From the NCBI GenBank assembly GCA_008081175.1, contig VMCW01000193.1:1-34437 (forward strand): a DNA stretch of 34,437 nucleotides. Direction: 5' to 3'. The position numbers were made by a program, and so were the translations under genes. Under the pieces are notes generated by a model. The model was given only the letters and a program-made list of their open reading frames with translations, did not search any database and was not told where the DNA came from. Position 1 is the stretch's first letter, and every line of letters starts with the position of its first letter. Below, piece after piece: positions 1 to 7,506 of this stretch. This DNA comes from Flavobacteriaceae bacterium (GTDB lineage Bacteria > Bacteroidota > Bacteroidia > Flavobacteriales > Flavobacteriaceae).

Positions 1-439
1 TTTTAATGATTTGCTGTTTTTCTCTTAATATTTTAAAATGCGCCTACCCTGATATTTGCGTCAATGTATTATAGTTAGTAAAAGAAGTGTTAAAATGAAG
101 ACCCTAATTAAATTACCGATCAACTATAAAGAGTTTTGGGCTATCACACTTCTTTTTATTTTGCCTTTTTCTAAGATTACTTTACCCCTGTTTTTAAAGT
201 ATTTGAATAAGAAAAACTAATATGTAATTTCCAATTCCATTTCAACCAAAATCCTCAGCCACACTTATACTGGTTTTATTGATTTTAAATTTTTACTGTT
301 TCTAAAGTCGTTAAAAGGGGTTAAATTGAATCCTTTATTAATCAAAAAATAAAGAGTTTACTTAACACTCTTGAATTTGTTGTAATTGTTGTAGGCAAAC
401 AATTTTTAAAAAAAAGAGTTTATATAGAAAACCTATTTT
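1..439. other. Intergenic region, mostly non-coding
   Basis: This is the only gene-poor stretch longer than 300 bases. It is very AT-rich and full of stops in all frames apart from the 41-codon ORF at 95-220. A frame open from the left edge ends at a stop at 72-74 and resembles nothing I know. A short inverted repeat, AAGAGT at 352-357 against ACTCTT at 367-372 with a 9-base loop, lies upstream of the gene at 440. It has no following T-tract, so I do not call it a terminator. No tRNA-like fold was seen by eye. Confidence 0.5.
95..220 (+). CDS. Possible small hydrophobic protein, 41 aa
   Basis: This ATG-to-TAA ORF of 41 codons sits in an otherwise non-coding region. The predicted peptide has a polar N-terminus (MKTLIKLPINYKEF), then one hydrophobic stretch at about residues 14-34 containing WAITLLFILPF, and a basic tail ending KYLNKKN. 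This layout fits a small single-pass membrane protein. Against it, the region is so AT-rich that hydrophobic codons arise easily, no good promoter is visible, and I recognise no homolog. It may equally be chance or a gene remnant. Confidence 0.3.
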   Translation: MKTLIKLPINYKEFWAITLLFILPFSKITLPLFLKYLNKKN

Positions 440-1096
440 ATGAAAGCAACCTCTTCACGCTACATTACCTTCTTTTTGTTTGCTTTCAGTTGGGGTTTTG
501 GTCAAGGGAGTGGGCTTTTGATTCAGCAGTATAACAGAGGCCCTGCGCTAGACAGTAAGTTTTCCAGATGGACACTACAGCCTAGGATAGAGCTGAATCG
601 ATTCAACACAGACCTGAATTCTACAACTCCAGAATTTACAGTGGGGGGCCGCTTGAGTTTGGAATATCGTCTGTCTAGTACCGTTGGCTTAGAAAGCGGA
701 GTAGGTTTTACACCCGTTGCTTACAGCTATGCTGTTGGGGATTCTTTAGGTATCGATCATTTAAAATACCTCACTTTTCCTTTGGGATTAAAGTTACACC
801 CCACTTCCAGAATCAGTATAGGGTTGGGTGGAAGTTATAACCTCTACCAACAAGGGGCGTTTTGGGTAAAAAAAGAACCCTTTAAGCGCAAGGAGACATA
901 CCCCTTAGAGGTCTTCTCCAACACCTTTGGTGGTTTTCTTCAATTAGAATATCACTTTTTCTGGGGTGGAACCTTCTCCCTTCATTATATCTGGGCAACA
1001 AGAAAAAGTCCCCTTACTCAACCACAAACGAATACTACTTCTGGATTCCGTTTGGGCATAGCATACACCATTTGGCGCTCGGGAAGCAAACGTTGA
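440..1096 (+). CDS. Outer membrane beta-barrel protein, PorT/OMP_b-brl-like
   Basis: This 218-aa protein has an N-terminal secretion signal (hydrophobic TFFLFAFSWGFGQG, residues about 10-23). Alternating aromatic and polar strands follow, as in small eight-stranded barrels. The segment YLTFPLGLKL near residue 110 resembles the YLEIPLLLKY-type strand common in Bacteroidetes porin-family barrels, and the chain ends with a strand GFRLGIAYTIW. It probably sits in the outer membrane. I cannot assign a substrate or a type IX secretion role, because PorT proper is only one of many families with this fold. It converges with the plug lipoprotein gene, with 1 nt between the stops. Confidence 0.6.
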   Translation: MKATSSRYITFFLFAFSWGFGQGSGLLIQQYNRGPALDSKFSRWTLQPRIELNRFNTDLNSTTPEFTVGGRLSLEYRLSSTVGLESGVGFTPVAYSYAVGDSLGIDHLKYLTFPLGLKLHPTSRISIGLGGSYNLYQQGAFWVKKEPFKRKETYPLEVFSNTFGGFLQLEYHFFWGGTFSLHYIWATRKSPLTQPQTNTTSGFRLGIAYTIWRSGSKR

Positions 1097-1097
1097 T

Positions 1098-1580
1098 TTA
1101 GTTCTTTTTTAAAGTAATTTCAATAACTCCGTTTTTTCCTTCCTCACCATAATTTTCTAGTGCAGATTCCCCTTTTAATACATTAATAGACTCTATAGAA
1201 TCGGGATGTAATGAATTCATTAGATTCTTTTCTTTTCTAATTTGTCCATCAATGACTACTAGTGGGGCGATACTGTCTGTTACGATAAAAATGCTTTTTT
1301 TTGGATTCTTTTGAACCCAAATGTTTTTTGAGTCTAAGGAGTCTGATGCTACCATTTCCGATTGAAAAAAAACGGCTTTAGGCGCTTTCTCTTCAGAAAA
1401 GAATAAAATCTCATGTGGTAACTGCCCTCCGAGATCGACCATCTCACCAGAACCTATCATAGATCGATGCACTGTCAATGGTTTATTTTCTAAAGAGGGT
1501 TTTGGGCTTTGGTATACTTTGACAACTAAACATGAAGTAAATAAAAGCGCTAGTAGTGGGGCATAGAATATCGTTCGCAT
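1098..1580 (-). CDS. Small lipoprotein with stand-alone TonB-receptor plug-like domain
   Basis: This 160-aa protein starts with a lipoprotein signal: a hydrophobic run and lipobox LLFTSC, with the lipidated Cys at residue 17. The C-terminal 55 residues carry the plug signature of SusC/TonB-dependent receptors: PLVVIDGQ, then DSIESINVLKG, then NYGEEGKNGVIEITLK. No barrel follows, so it cannot be a receptor itself. Free plug domains are known in Bacteroidetes, including fusions to BlaR1-type M56 peptidases, but their job is mostly unknown. It is the last gene of a minus-strand unit, 14 nt after the LpxR-like gene, which suggests an envelope role. Confidence 0.6.
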   Translation of the reverse strand: MRTIFYAPLLALLFTSCLVVKVYQSPKPSLENKPLTVHRSMIGSGEMVDLGGQLPHEILFFSEEKAPKAVFFQSEMVASDSLDSKNIWVQKNPKKSIFIVTDSIAPLVVIDGQIRKEKNLMNSLHPDSIESINVLKGESALENYGEEGKNGVIEITLKKN

Positions 1581-1594
1581 AATAAAATTTTTTG

Positions 1595-2503
1595 CTAAAA
1601 TAAATAACTTAAAGTGATGTTCAAAAAAGGGTGGCGCCTGTACTTTTGGGTAGTCATATAAGGGCTACTATTATTTAATAGCACCTGAATTTTCCAGGGC
1701 TGGTAAAATCCAATAAATCCAACCTGATAATGGCTGCGTAAAGAAGCAGCTTCTAGTGTAAAAGGGCTGTTTTGCCGAATCAAACTTCCAGAGAGAGAAT
1801 AATCGTGTAAACTGTATTCCAGCATGGATCCCAAGAAAAAGGAAAGACCGTTTTGAATTGCTTCAAGGCGATTGCCAAAAAAGGGCAATCCAGGCAACGA
1901 TCCCAGCTGCAATCCTACACGCGATTGGGCGGTTGTTCGGAAGCTCCCTGTCTGAAGTTGATGTCTCCCCACCCATTTGACCTTAGAGCTCAGTGCCTTC
2001 CCCCAAAAAAGTAATGCTTTAGCATTTAAATGAAACGCTTGAGGTAGTGCTGTTGCCCAACTCAAAGGTTCAAGATTAAGGATGTAGATGTGGTAAGTGT
2101 TCTGAAAAAATTTAGCCAGTGAGGCATTTGCTCCCGTAGTTCCCACTTGCATTCCCCATCCATAACCAAAATCAGGTGTTTTGAAACGGTTTTCTTCAAA
2201 GCCTAAAAACAACCACCCATTATAAGGATAATCCATGCGGCTTTTGTCTTCAATTAGCCTTAATGCGGGAGTATTGATTTCTTGCCCCAAAGTCCAGTGT
2301 CTAGAAACCCAATTATACCGATACAAAGAATCATTTAAAAGTTCACGCTGCTTGCCGTATTCCAAAAAAATACCACTACTGTAATACCGGTCTATGCCAA
2401 AATAAAGATCATTGTCAACATTGAGCCCTATATATTGCTGTGCTGTTGCTTTTGAGAGGACCCCGATCAACAGCAAAACAAAAAAACACAAACGGTTTAA
2501 CAA
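1595..2503 (-). CDS. LpxR-family (DUF2219-like) outer membrane lipid A deacylase homolog
   Basis: This 302-aa protein has a signal peptide (LCFFVLLLIGVLSKATAQ) and a barrel-type C-terminus ending FLNITLSYLF. The start of the mature chain matches the LpxR family: NVDNDLYFG (Asn31-Asp32), then DRYYSSGIF, then YNGWLFLGF, and a YHIYIL segment with His138. In Salmonella LpxR, an Asn-Asp pair, a Thr/Ser and a His form the active site that removes the 3'-acyloxyacyl chain from lipid A. Matching these positions by eye is inference. The gene lies 3 nt after uspA and 14 nt before the plug lipoprotein gene, so the three are probably co-transcribed. Confidence 0.65.
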   Translation of the reverse strand: MLNRLCFFVLLLIGVLSKATAQQYIGLNVDNDLYFGIDRYYSSGIFLEYGKQRELLNDSLYRYNWVSRHWTLGQEINTPALRLIEDKSRMDYPYNGWLFLGFEENRFKTPDFGYGWGMQVGTTGANASLAKFFQNTYHIYILNLEPLSWATALPQAFHLNAKALLFWGKALSSKVKWVGRHQLQTGSFRTTAQSRVGLQLGSLPGLPFFGNRLEAIQNGLSFFLGSMLEYSLHDYSLSGSLIRQNSPFTLEAASLRSHYQVGFIGFYQPWKIQVLLNNSSPYMTTQKYRRHPFLNITLSYLF

Positions 2504-2506
2504 CTT

Positions 2507-3301
2507 TTAATCTATGTTTTTAAGCACCAAAAGAGGGATGGTACAATAGAAGTCTTTTTTATAGATCCTGTCGGGTTCCCATAGTTTTTCAAAAAAACCA
2601 CGTTCTCTCTTAAATGCAACTAACAGATCGGGTTTATTGGCTTGAAAGTGTTCCAATACACCCTGGTAAACAGTAGCGTTTTCAGAAAAAGTAAGCCCTT
2701 CAGATCGTTGTACCAGTGCATCATCCAAATGGTGATTGCGGTTTGCAAAGCCAGGGACTTTTACCAACAACAGCTTCAATTTGGTCTTGAATTTTTTTTG
2801 AAAAGCAATCATGGGCTTTAACGTTGCCGTGTCTTTTACCTCTCCTGTTTTAAAGGCAAGTAACATTTTTTTTGGAGGGGTAAAGGCCTTTCCTAATGGT
2901 GCTACAAGAACCGGGATCGTTGTTCTTTTAATCAAACTTCCCGCAATTCTACCCAGAAAAACTTCATCGTTAATCTCATTATTTAAAGGGGCTGTAACAA
3001 TTAAATCAATCCCTATGGTTTGCTTTAATTTCTTTACCGTTTCAATGAGGTCTCCTTCACTTTCTATAATTTTTACCTCCACATCCTCAACTGCTATTTT
3101 GTCCAATATCGTTCGTATGCGTTGTATGTTTTCCTTCGCTAGGCGAGCGTTAAGGTTGGTCATTGTGGTAAGTGTCGCCTGAGGGGGATATGCATCAATA
3201 ACATAAACGGTAGATTGCATTACTTTGGCCAAATCCAAAGCATAGGTAAGGGTGGATTCTGCGAAATCTGATATTCCAAAAGGGACAAGAATGTGTTTCA
3301 T
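2507..3301 (-). CDS. Universal stress protein, tandem UspA domains
   Basis: This 264-aa cytoplasmic protein has two Usp repeats. Repeat 1 (about 1-137) starts MKHILVPFGISDFAESTLTY, a typical first strand and helix, and ends IPVLVAPLG. Repeat 2 (about 143-264) starts KKMLLAFKTGE and ends TIPLLVLKN. The G-x2-G-x9-G-S/T nucleotide motif is only partly matched, with GRIAGSLIKRTTIPVL in repeat 1. Tandem Usp proteins are common in Bacteroidetes, and partners cannot be predicted from sequence. It is first in a unit with the LpxR-like and plug genes, and a TATTTTTG -7 box lies 12 nt upstream of the ATG. Confidence 0.85.
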   Translation of the reverse strand: MKHILVPFGISDFAESTLTYALDLAKVMQSTVYVIDAYPPQATLTTMTNLNARLAKENIQRIRTILDKIAVEDVEVKIIESEGDLIETVKKLKQTIGIDLIVTAPLNNEINDEVFLGRIAGSLIKRTTIPVLVAPLGKAFTPPKKMLLAFKTGEVKDTATLKPMIAFQKKFKTKLKLLLVKVPGFANRNHHLDDALVQRSEGLTFSENATVYQGVLEHFQANKPDLLVAFKRERGFFEKLWEPDRIYKKDFYCTIPLLVLKNID

Positions 3302-3313
3302 TGTTTTTTTTTA

Positions 3314-3321
3314 CAAAAATA
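3314..3321 (-). promoter_or_regulatory. -7 promoter box of the uspA unit
   Basis: Read on the minus strand, this is TATTTTTG, matching the Bacteroidetes -7 consensus TAnnTTTG, 12 nt before the uspA ATG. No clear TTG -33 element is seen at the usual 19-21 nt spacing. Confidence 0.5.
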
Positions 3322-3472
3322 CCAAGAGTTAAAGTAAGTTATTCTCTTTTTAAGGAATTTTATTGCCGCAGTTGTTTTTAAATAAAAAAAGAAATCGTGG
3401 TATTGTGCTAATTTTATTAAGAGGTCTTCAAAAAGTTTTAGAAGCGTGTGGAGTTTATGTATTTTTACAACG

Positions 3473-4219
3473 ATGGAACCCTACGTAAAACATTTTATTG
3501 ATGCTTCTTGTGGTACTTTGGAATTTGGTAACCCTGCGGGCAATTCACTACCTACACAATTGCTAAACGACTTACTCTTTCAATTCCAACAATTGAAAAA
3601 ACATCCTGAAGTAAAAACGATAGTACTTCAAAGTGCTGGAAACCGTGCCTTTTGCGGAGGAGCCTCATTTTCCGAAATGAAAAGCTTAAAAACCGCAGAG
3701 GAAGCTACAGCGTTTTTCATGGGTTTTGCTCGTATCATAAACGCCATCAGAACTTCTGATAAATTTGTTGTTGTTCGTGTACAAGGCAAAGTTGTTGGTG
3801 GAGGAGTAGGTCTTGTGGCTGCCTGTGATTATGCTATTGCACAAGAGAGTGCCCAAGTAAAACTTTCTGAATTATCTATTGGTTTAGGACCTTATGTAAT
3901 TGAACCGGCTGTTTCCAGAAAAATAGGGACCGCCGCTTTTGCACATCTCTCCCTTGAAGCTGAAAGTTGGAAATCCGCTTTGTGGGCAGAGGAAAAAGGC
4001 ATGTATAACAAAGTGGTTGCTACTGAAGAAGAGCTCAATAGGCAAGTTAAAGAAACCGCACAACGCCTATCAAGTTATGCTCCTGAAGCGATTAAAAACC
4101 TGAGAGCATTACATTGGAAAAATACCGATCACTGGGAAACATTACTCCCAAACAATGCAAAAATCACTGCTAATCTTCTCTTAAATGAAGCTACACAAAT
4201 ATTTCTTAATTCATTGTAA
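3473..4219 (+). CDS. Enoyl-CoA hydratase/isomerase (crotonase) family protein
   Basis: This protein is 248 aa from the chosen ATG. A GTG nine codons upstream (3446) is also in frame, but the family's usual N-terminus starts near MEPYVKHF. The crotonase fold is shown by AGNRAFCGGASFSEMK (first oxyanion-hole segment, residues 55-70) and VVGGGVGLVAACDYAIA (107-123). Of the two acid residues of classical enoyl-CoA hydratase, the first (in GGGCEL) is Gly113 here. The second is present as Glu133 in LSELSIGLGP. This pattern occurs in methylglutaconyl-CoA hydratase-like and isomerase-like members, so the substrate is uncertain. queD follows 5 nt downstream, so the two are probably co-transcribed. Confidence 0.8.
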   Translation: MEPYVKHFIDASCGTLEFGNPAGNSLPTQLLNDLLFQFQQLKKHPEVKTIVLQSAGNRAFCGGASFSEMKSLKTAEEATAFFMGFARIINAIRTSDKFVVVRVQGKVVGGGVGLVAACDYAIAQESAQVKLSELSIGLGPYVIEPAVSRKIGTAAFAHLSLEAESWKSALWAEEKGMYNKVVATEEELNRQVKETAQRLSSYAPEAIKNLRALHWKNTDHWETLLPNNAKITANLLLNEATQIFLNSL

Positions 4220-4224
4220 ATCAA

Positions 4225-4683
4225 ATGAGTGAACTAATCCGAATAACAAAAGAGTTTAAGTTTGAAACAGGACATGCGCTTTATGGCTACGACGGCTTGT
4301 GTAGAAATGTTCACGGACACAGTTACAAACTTTCTGTTACTGTTATTGGAACTCCCATTAAAGACTCAGGAAATGTAAAATTTGGAATGGTAATGGACTT
4401 TAGTGACCTGAAAGAAATCGTTAACGAAACCATTGTAAAACCTTTTGACCACGCTACTGTTCTCAATGTAAACTCTCCACATAAAGAATTGGCAGACGTT
4501 ATGGAACAAAGGGGTCATAAGATTCAGCGGGTGGGCTATCAGCCTACAAGTGAAAGGATGATTATCGACTTTGCCGAGAAAATAAAAACCCAGCTTCCCA
4601 ATCATCTGAGCCTTCATCACCTAAAATTAAGAGAGACAGAATCGTCTTATGCTGAGTGGTTTGCTTCAGATCAACAAGATTAA
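4225..4683 (+). CDS. queD: 6-carboxy-5,6,7,8-tetrahydropterin synthase / PTPS family
   Basis: This 152-aa cytoplasmic enzyme converts dihydroneopterin triphosphate to a tetrahydropterin, the second step towards the 7-deazaguanine of queuosine. The zinc ligands are visible as His17 (FETGHAL), His30 and His32 (VHGHSYKL), and the catalytic Cys26 sits in GLCRNVHGH. Asp75-His76 (PFDHATVLN), PTSER (107-111) and Glu137 in LRETESSYAEW complete the family pattern. The length is normal for a bacterial member. It follows the crotonase gene by 5 nt. Its TAA overlaps the stop codon of the convergent PBP1A gene in a shared TTAA. It could belong to a pterin rather than a queuosine branch. Confidence 0.88.
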   Translation: MSELIRITKEFKFETGHALYGYDGLCRNVHGHSYKLSVTVIGTPIKDSGNVKFGMVMDFSDLKEIVNETIVKPFDHATVLNVNSPHKELADVMEQRGHKIQRVGYQPTSERMIIDFAEKIKTQLPNHLSLHHLKLRETESSYAEWFASDQQD

Positions 4684-7004
4684 AATCCGAGTGCATCTAG
4701 GTCGGCTTTTGGCTTTGCTTTCTCTTTAGCATTTGCATCCGACACTTCTTCACAATCTACTGGAATACTCAGGTTTTCTGGAGCGAGGAAGTCTTCCGTT
4801 GAAATGCCAAATTCTGGATTTTCATATAAGGATCGCATGTAGTTTCCCCAAATAGGCAATGCCATTGTGGCTCCTTGACCGTAAGCAATTTCTTTAAAGT
4901 GTACCGAACGGTCTTCTCCGCCTACCCAAACTCCTGTTGCCAGATTGGGAACCATCCCCATAAACCATCCATCGCTTTGATTTTGAGTTGTTCCTGTTTT
5001 ACCGGCAATCGGGTTTTCAAAAATATAAGGATAACCGGTAACCACATTTTTATATATGGCATTTGTTTTTTCAAGACCAGCATGACGTAATCGTGCTCCA
5101 GAACCTGCAACAGTAACTCCCTGCATTAAATTAACCGTAACATAAGCCGCTTCTTGACTCAATACATCTTTTGTCTCGGGCAACACCTCGTAAAGTGCGC
5201 GTCCGTTTTTGTCCTCTATGCGAGTAATCATTATCGGCTTGACATAAATGCCTTGATTGGCAAAAGTACTGTATGCCCCCACCATTTCGAAAAGACTGAT
5301 GTCTGGAGTTCCCAAAGCGATAGAAGGGACTGCAGGCAAATAAGAAGTAATCCCCATTTTTCGAGCCAAATTAATAACTGGCTGTGGTCCTACTAAATCC
5401 ATTATTCGAGCACTAACTGTATTTACAGAATTTGCCAGTGCGTTTTTTAACGTTCGTGTTTGCCCGTATTTGTCTCCAGAGTTTTTTGGACACCAAGCGT
5501 CTATATTGCCATGCTTCATCGGCTCAATGCAATACAGTGCATCGGGCAGGGAGTCACAAGGAGACAGCTTGAGCTGATCTATAGCAGTTGCGTATAAAAA
5601 AGGCTTGAACGTAGAGCCAATTTGTCTTCTCCCTTGTTTGACTTGATCGTACTGAAAATGCTTGTAGTTGAATCCTCCTACCCAAGCTTTTACATGACCC
5701 GTTTGTGGCTCCATAGACATCAGTGAAGCACGAAGAAAATACTTGTAGTATCGTATAGAATCCATGGGTGTCATTACTGTATCGATTTCTCCTTTCCAAC
5801 TAAAAACACGCATTGGAACTTTCTTTTTAAATGATGCCAAAATAGCTTCTTCCTCAATACCTGCCAGTTTCATTTTTCGCCACCGTTCACTTCGGTATGC
5901 TGTTCGTTCTAAAAGGGTGTCAATCTCTCCTTCTCTCAAGTCTAGAAAAGGAGCGGTCGGATTTTGTCTTTTGGTATTTTGTCTGAAAAATTCTTTTTGA
6001 AGGTTTTTCATATGATCACTAACCGCATCTTCTGCTAATTGTTGCATCCGAGAATCTAGAGTCGTGTATATACGCAGTCCGTCTCGGTATAAATTGTGAT
6101 TGCTCCCGTCGGGTTTTGGATTTTTTTCAATCCAATCATCCATAAACTCTTTTAAATAAGCTCTAAAATAAGTCGCAAGGCCTTCTCTATGTGATTCTGG
6201 TGTAAATCTAATTTCTAGAGGAAGTTGTGTTAACGAATCCCGCTCTTCTTCAGTGATCAGATTGTTGCGAACCATTTGTTGAAAAACGATGTTTCTTCGT
6301 TCTTTGACTCGTTCGGGTCTTCGAATAGGGTTATACAGTGAAGAGTTTTTTAACATTCCTACCAAAGTGGCTGACTCTTCAATAGTAAGCTCTTGTGGGG
6401 CTTTGTTAAAAAATATTTTTGCTGCAGATCTAATCCCATCGGCTTGATAGCCAAAATCGTACTTGTTAAGGTACATGGATACGATTTCCTTTTTGGTGTA
6501 GCGTTGTTCTAACTGCACTGCAATCACCCATTCTTGTGCCTTTTGAAGTATTGTTTTTACAATATTTCTAGAACGCACTCCAACAAAAATTTGACGGGCA
6601 AGCTGTTGCGTTATGGTACTTGCCCCTCCGCGTTTTCCTAAAAAAACGAAAGCGCGTAAAGTTCCCCGCCAATCGATACCAGAATGTTCGTAAAAACGTT
6701 CATCTTCTGTAGCGATAAGAGCCTCCACCATGGTGGTTGGAATTTCTTCAAAAGCAATAGGTGTTCTGTTATCGTCAAAATAATACTTTCCTAGAATAAT
6801 TCCATCCGAAGAAAGTATCTGTGTGGCTAGATTTGTTTTTGGGTTTTCCAATTGTTGTAAGTCCGGCATGGGGCCATAAATTCCCAAAGCTGCCCCACCA
6901 AACAAGAGAACCACCCCTACAAGCCCAGATAAAAACAACCCCCAAATCAACCTTACGTTTCTTTGACTGTTGCCTCTGTCTTTGCTGTTTTTTTTCTTCG
7001 CCAT
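4680..7004 (-). CDS. mrcA: Penicillin-binding protein 1A (bifunctional transglycosylase/transpeptidase)
   Basis: This 774-aa class A PBP builds and cross-links peptidoglycan. A short basic cytoplasmic tail precedes one membrane helix (about 18-41). The GT51 transglycosylase domain shows EDERFYEHSG (100-109), GGASTITQQLARQ (126-138), EWVIAVQLEQ and KKEIVSMYLN (171-180). The transpeptidase domain shows GSTFK with nucleophile Ser464 and Lys467, SVN at 526-528 and KTG at 669-671, so all key residues are intact. The C-terminal tail is rich in Lys and Asp. The start codon lies 1 nt after the gldH stop, so it is the last gene of a ricT-gldH-PBP1A unit. Its stop overlaps that of queD. Confidence 0.93.
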   Translation of the reverse strand: MAKKKNSKDRGNSQRNVRLIWGLFLSGLVGVVLLFGGAALGIYGPMPDLQQLENPKTNLATQILSSDGIILGKYYFDDNRTPIAFEEIPTTMVEALIATEDERFYEHSGIDWRGTLRAFVFLGKRGGASTITQQLARQIFVGVRSRNIVKTILQKAQEWVIAVQLEQRYTKKEIVSMYLNKYDFGYQADGIRSAAKIFFNKAPQELTIEESATLVGMLKNSSLYNPIRRPERVKERRNIVFQQMVRNNLITEEERDSLTQLPLEIRFTPESHREGLATYFRAYLKEFMDDWIEKNPKPDGSNHNLYRDGLRIYTTLDSRMQQLAEDAVSDHMKNLQKEFFRQNTKRQNPTAPFLDLREGEIDTLLERTAYRSERWRKMKLAGIEEEAILASFKKKVPMRVFSWKGEIDTVMTPMDSIRYYKYFLRASLMSMEPQTGHVKAWVGGFNYKHFQYDQVKQGRRQIGSTFKPFLYATAIDQLKLSPCDSLPDALYCIEPMKHGNIDAWCPKNSGDKYGQTRTLKNALANSVNTVSARIMDLVGPQPVINLARKMGITSYLPAVPSIALGTPDISLFEMVGAYSTFANQGIYVKPIMITRIEDKNGRALYEVLPETKDVLSQEAAYVTVNLMQGVTVAGSGARLRHAGLEKTNAIYKNVVTGYPYIFENPIAGKTGTTQNQSDGWFMGMVPNLATGVWVGGEDRSVHFKEIAYGQGATMALPIWGNYMRSLYENPEFGISTEDFLAPENLSIPVDCEEVSDANAKEKAKPKADLDALGF

Positions 7005-7005
7005 T

Positions 7006-7506
7006 TTACTGATCTTCTATACTAATTCCCACAGAAAGAACCCCCTTTAGTGTTGAAACGCCTTCGGCAGATCCATTATTGCGTACCGCCTGTGCTACCT
7101 TAATTTTTAATGGTCGTTTTTCTGGAAAAACAACCCCCTCTTTCCACCACAATTTGCTTTCCTTTACTTCTGTAAACCCTTTGCCCAACCAAGTGCCGTC
7201 TGGAGCAGCCATAGCATACTCCAAAGTATCTTGAATTACCAATTCATCGCCTGCTGTAAGGCTCACGAGCAAAAAAATATTAGAGAACGGATAGCTGTTG
7301 TTGTTTTGAAGTCGTAAAAATACATTTTTTGATCCGGATTGTACTGCTGCTTCTGGCAATTCAAACACTACTGCAGAGGTTCCTAAACCCTCATTTGCTA
7401 AACTTTTATACTCTGTGTAGCCTTTCTCTGAATGACAACTCCACACAAGGAAAAGCAACAGCGTGTTATAAAGAAGGAGCTTTTTATTTCTTGTTATTCT
7501 TTTCAA
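7006..7506 (-). CDS. gldH: Gliding motility lipoprotein GldH
   Basis: GldH is an envelope lipoprotein needed for flavobacterial gliding and linked to type IX secretion. The mature part matches the family pattern: LRLQNNNSYPFSNIFL, then DTLEYAMAAPDGTWLGKGFTE, a KLWWKEGVVFPEK segment and QAVRNNGSAEGVSTLKGVLSVG. From a TTG start at 7506 the signal is MKRITRNKKLLLYNTLLLFL with lipobox VWSC at Cys24. The upstream ATG at 7551 adds 15 highly charged residues and overlaps ricT by 68 nt, so I prefer the TTG, which overlaps by 23 nt. It sits between ricT and the PBP1A gene, a neighbourhood I recall from other flavobacteria. Confidence 0.82.
   Translation of the reverse strand: MKRITRNKKLLLYNTLLLFLVWSCHSEKGYTEYKSLANEGLGTSAVVFELPEAAVQSGSKNVFLRLQNNNSYPFSNIFLLVSLTAGDELVIQDTLEYAMAAPDGTWLGKGFTEVKESKLWWKEGVVFPEKRPLKIKVAQAVRNNGSAEGVSTLKGVLSVGISIEDQ

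Noticed and set aside
2811..3182. Open frame of 123 codons on the plus strand inside uspA
   Set aside because: It lies wholly antisense to a well-supported Usp gene, has no recognisable domain and a composition expected of a shadow frame.
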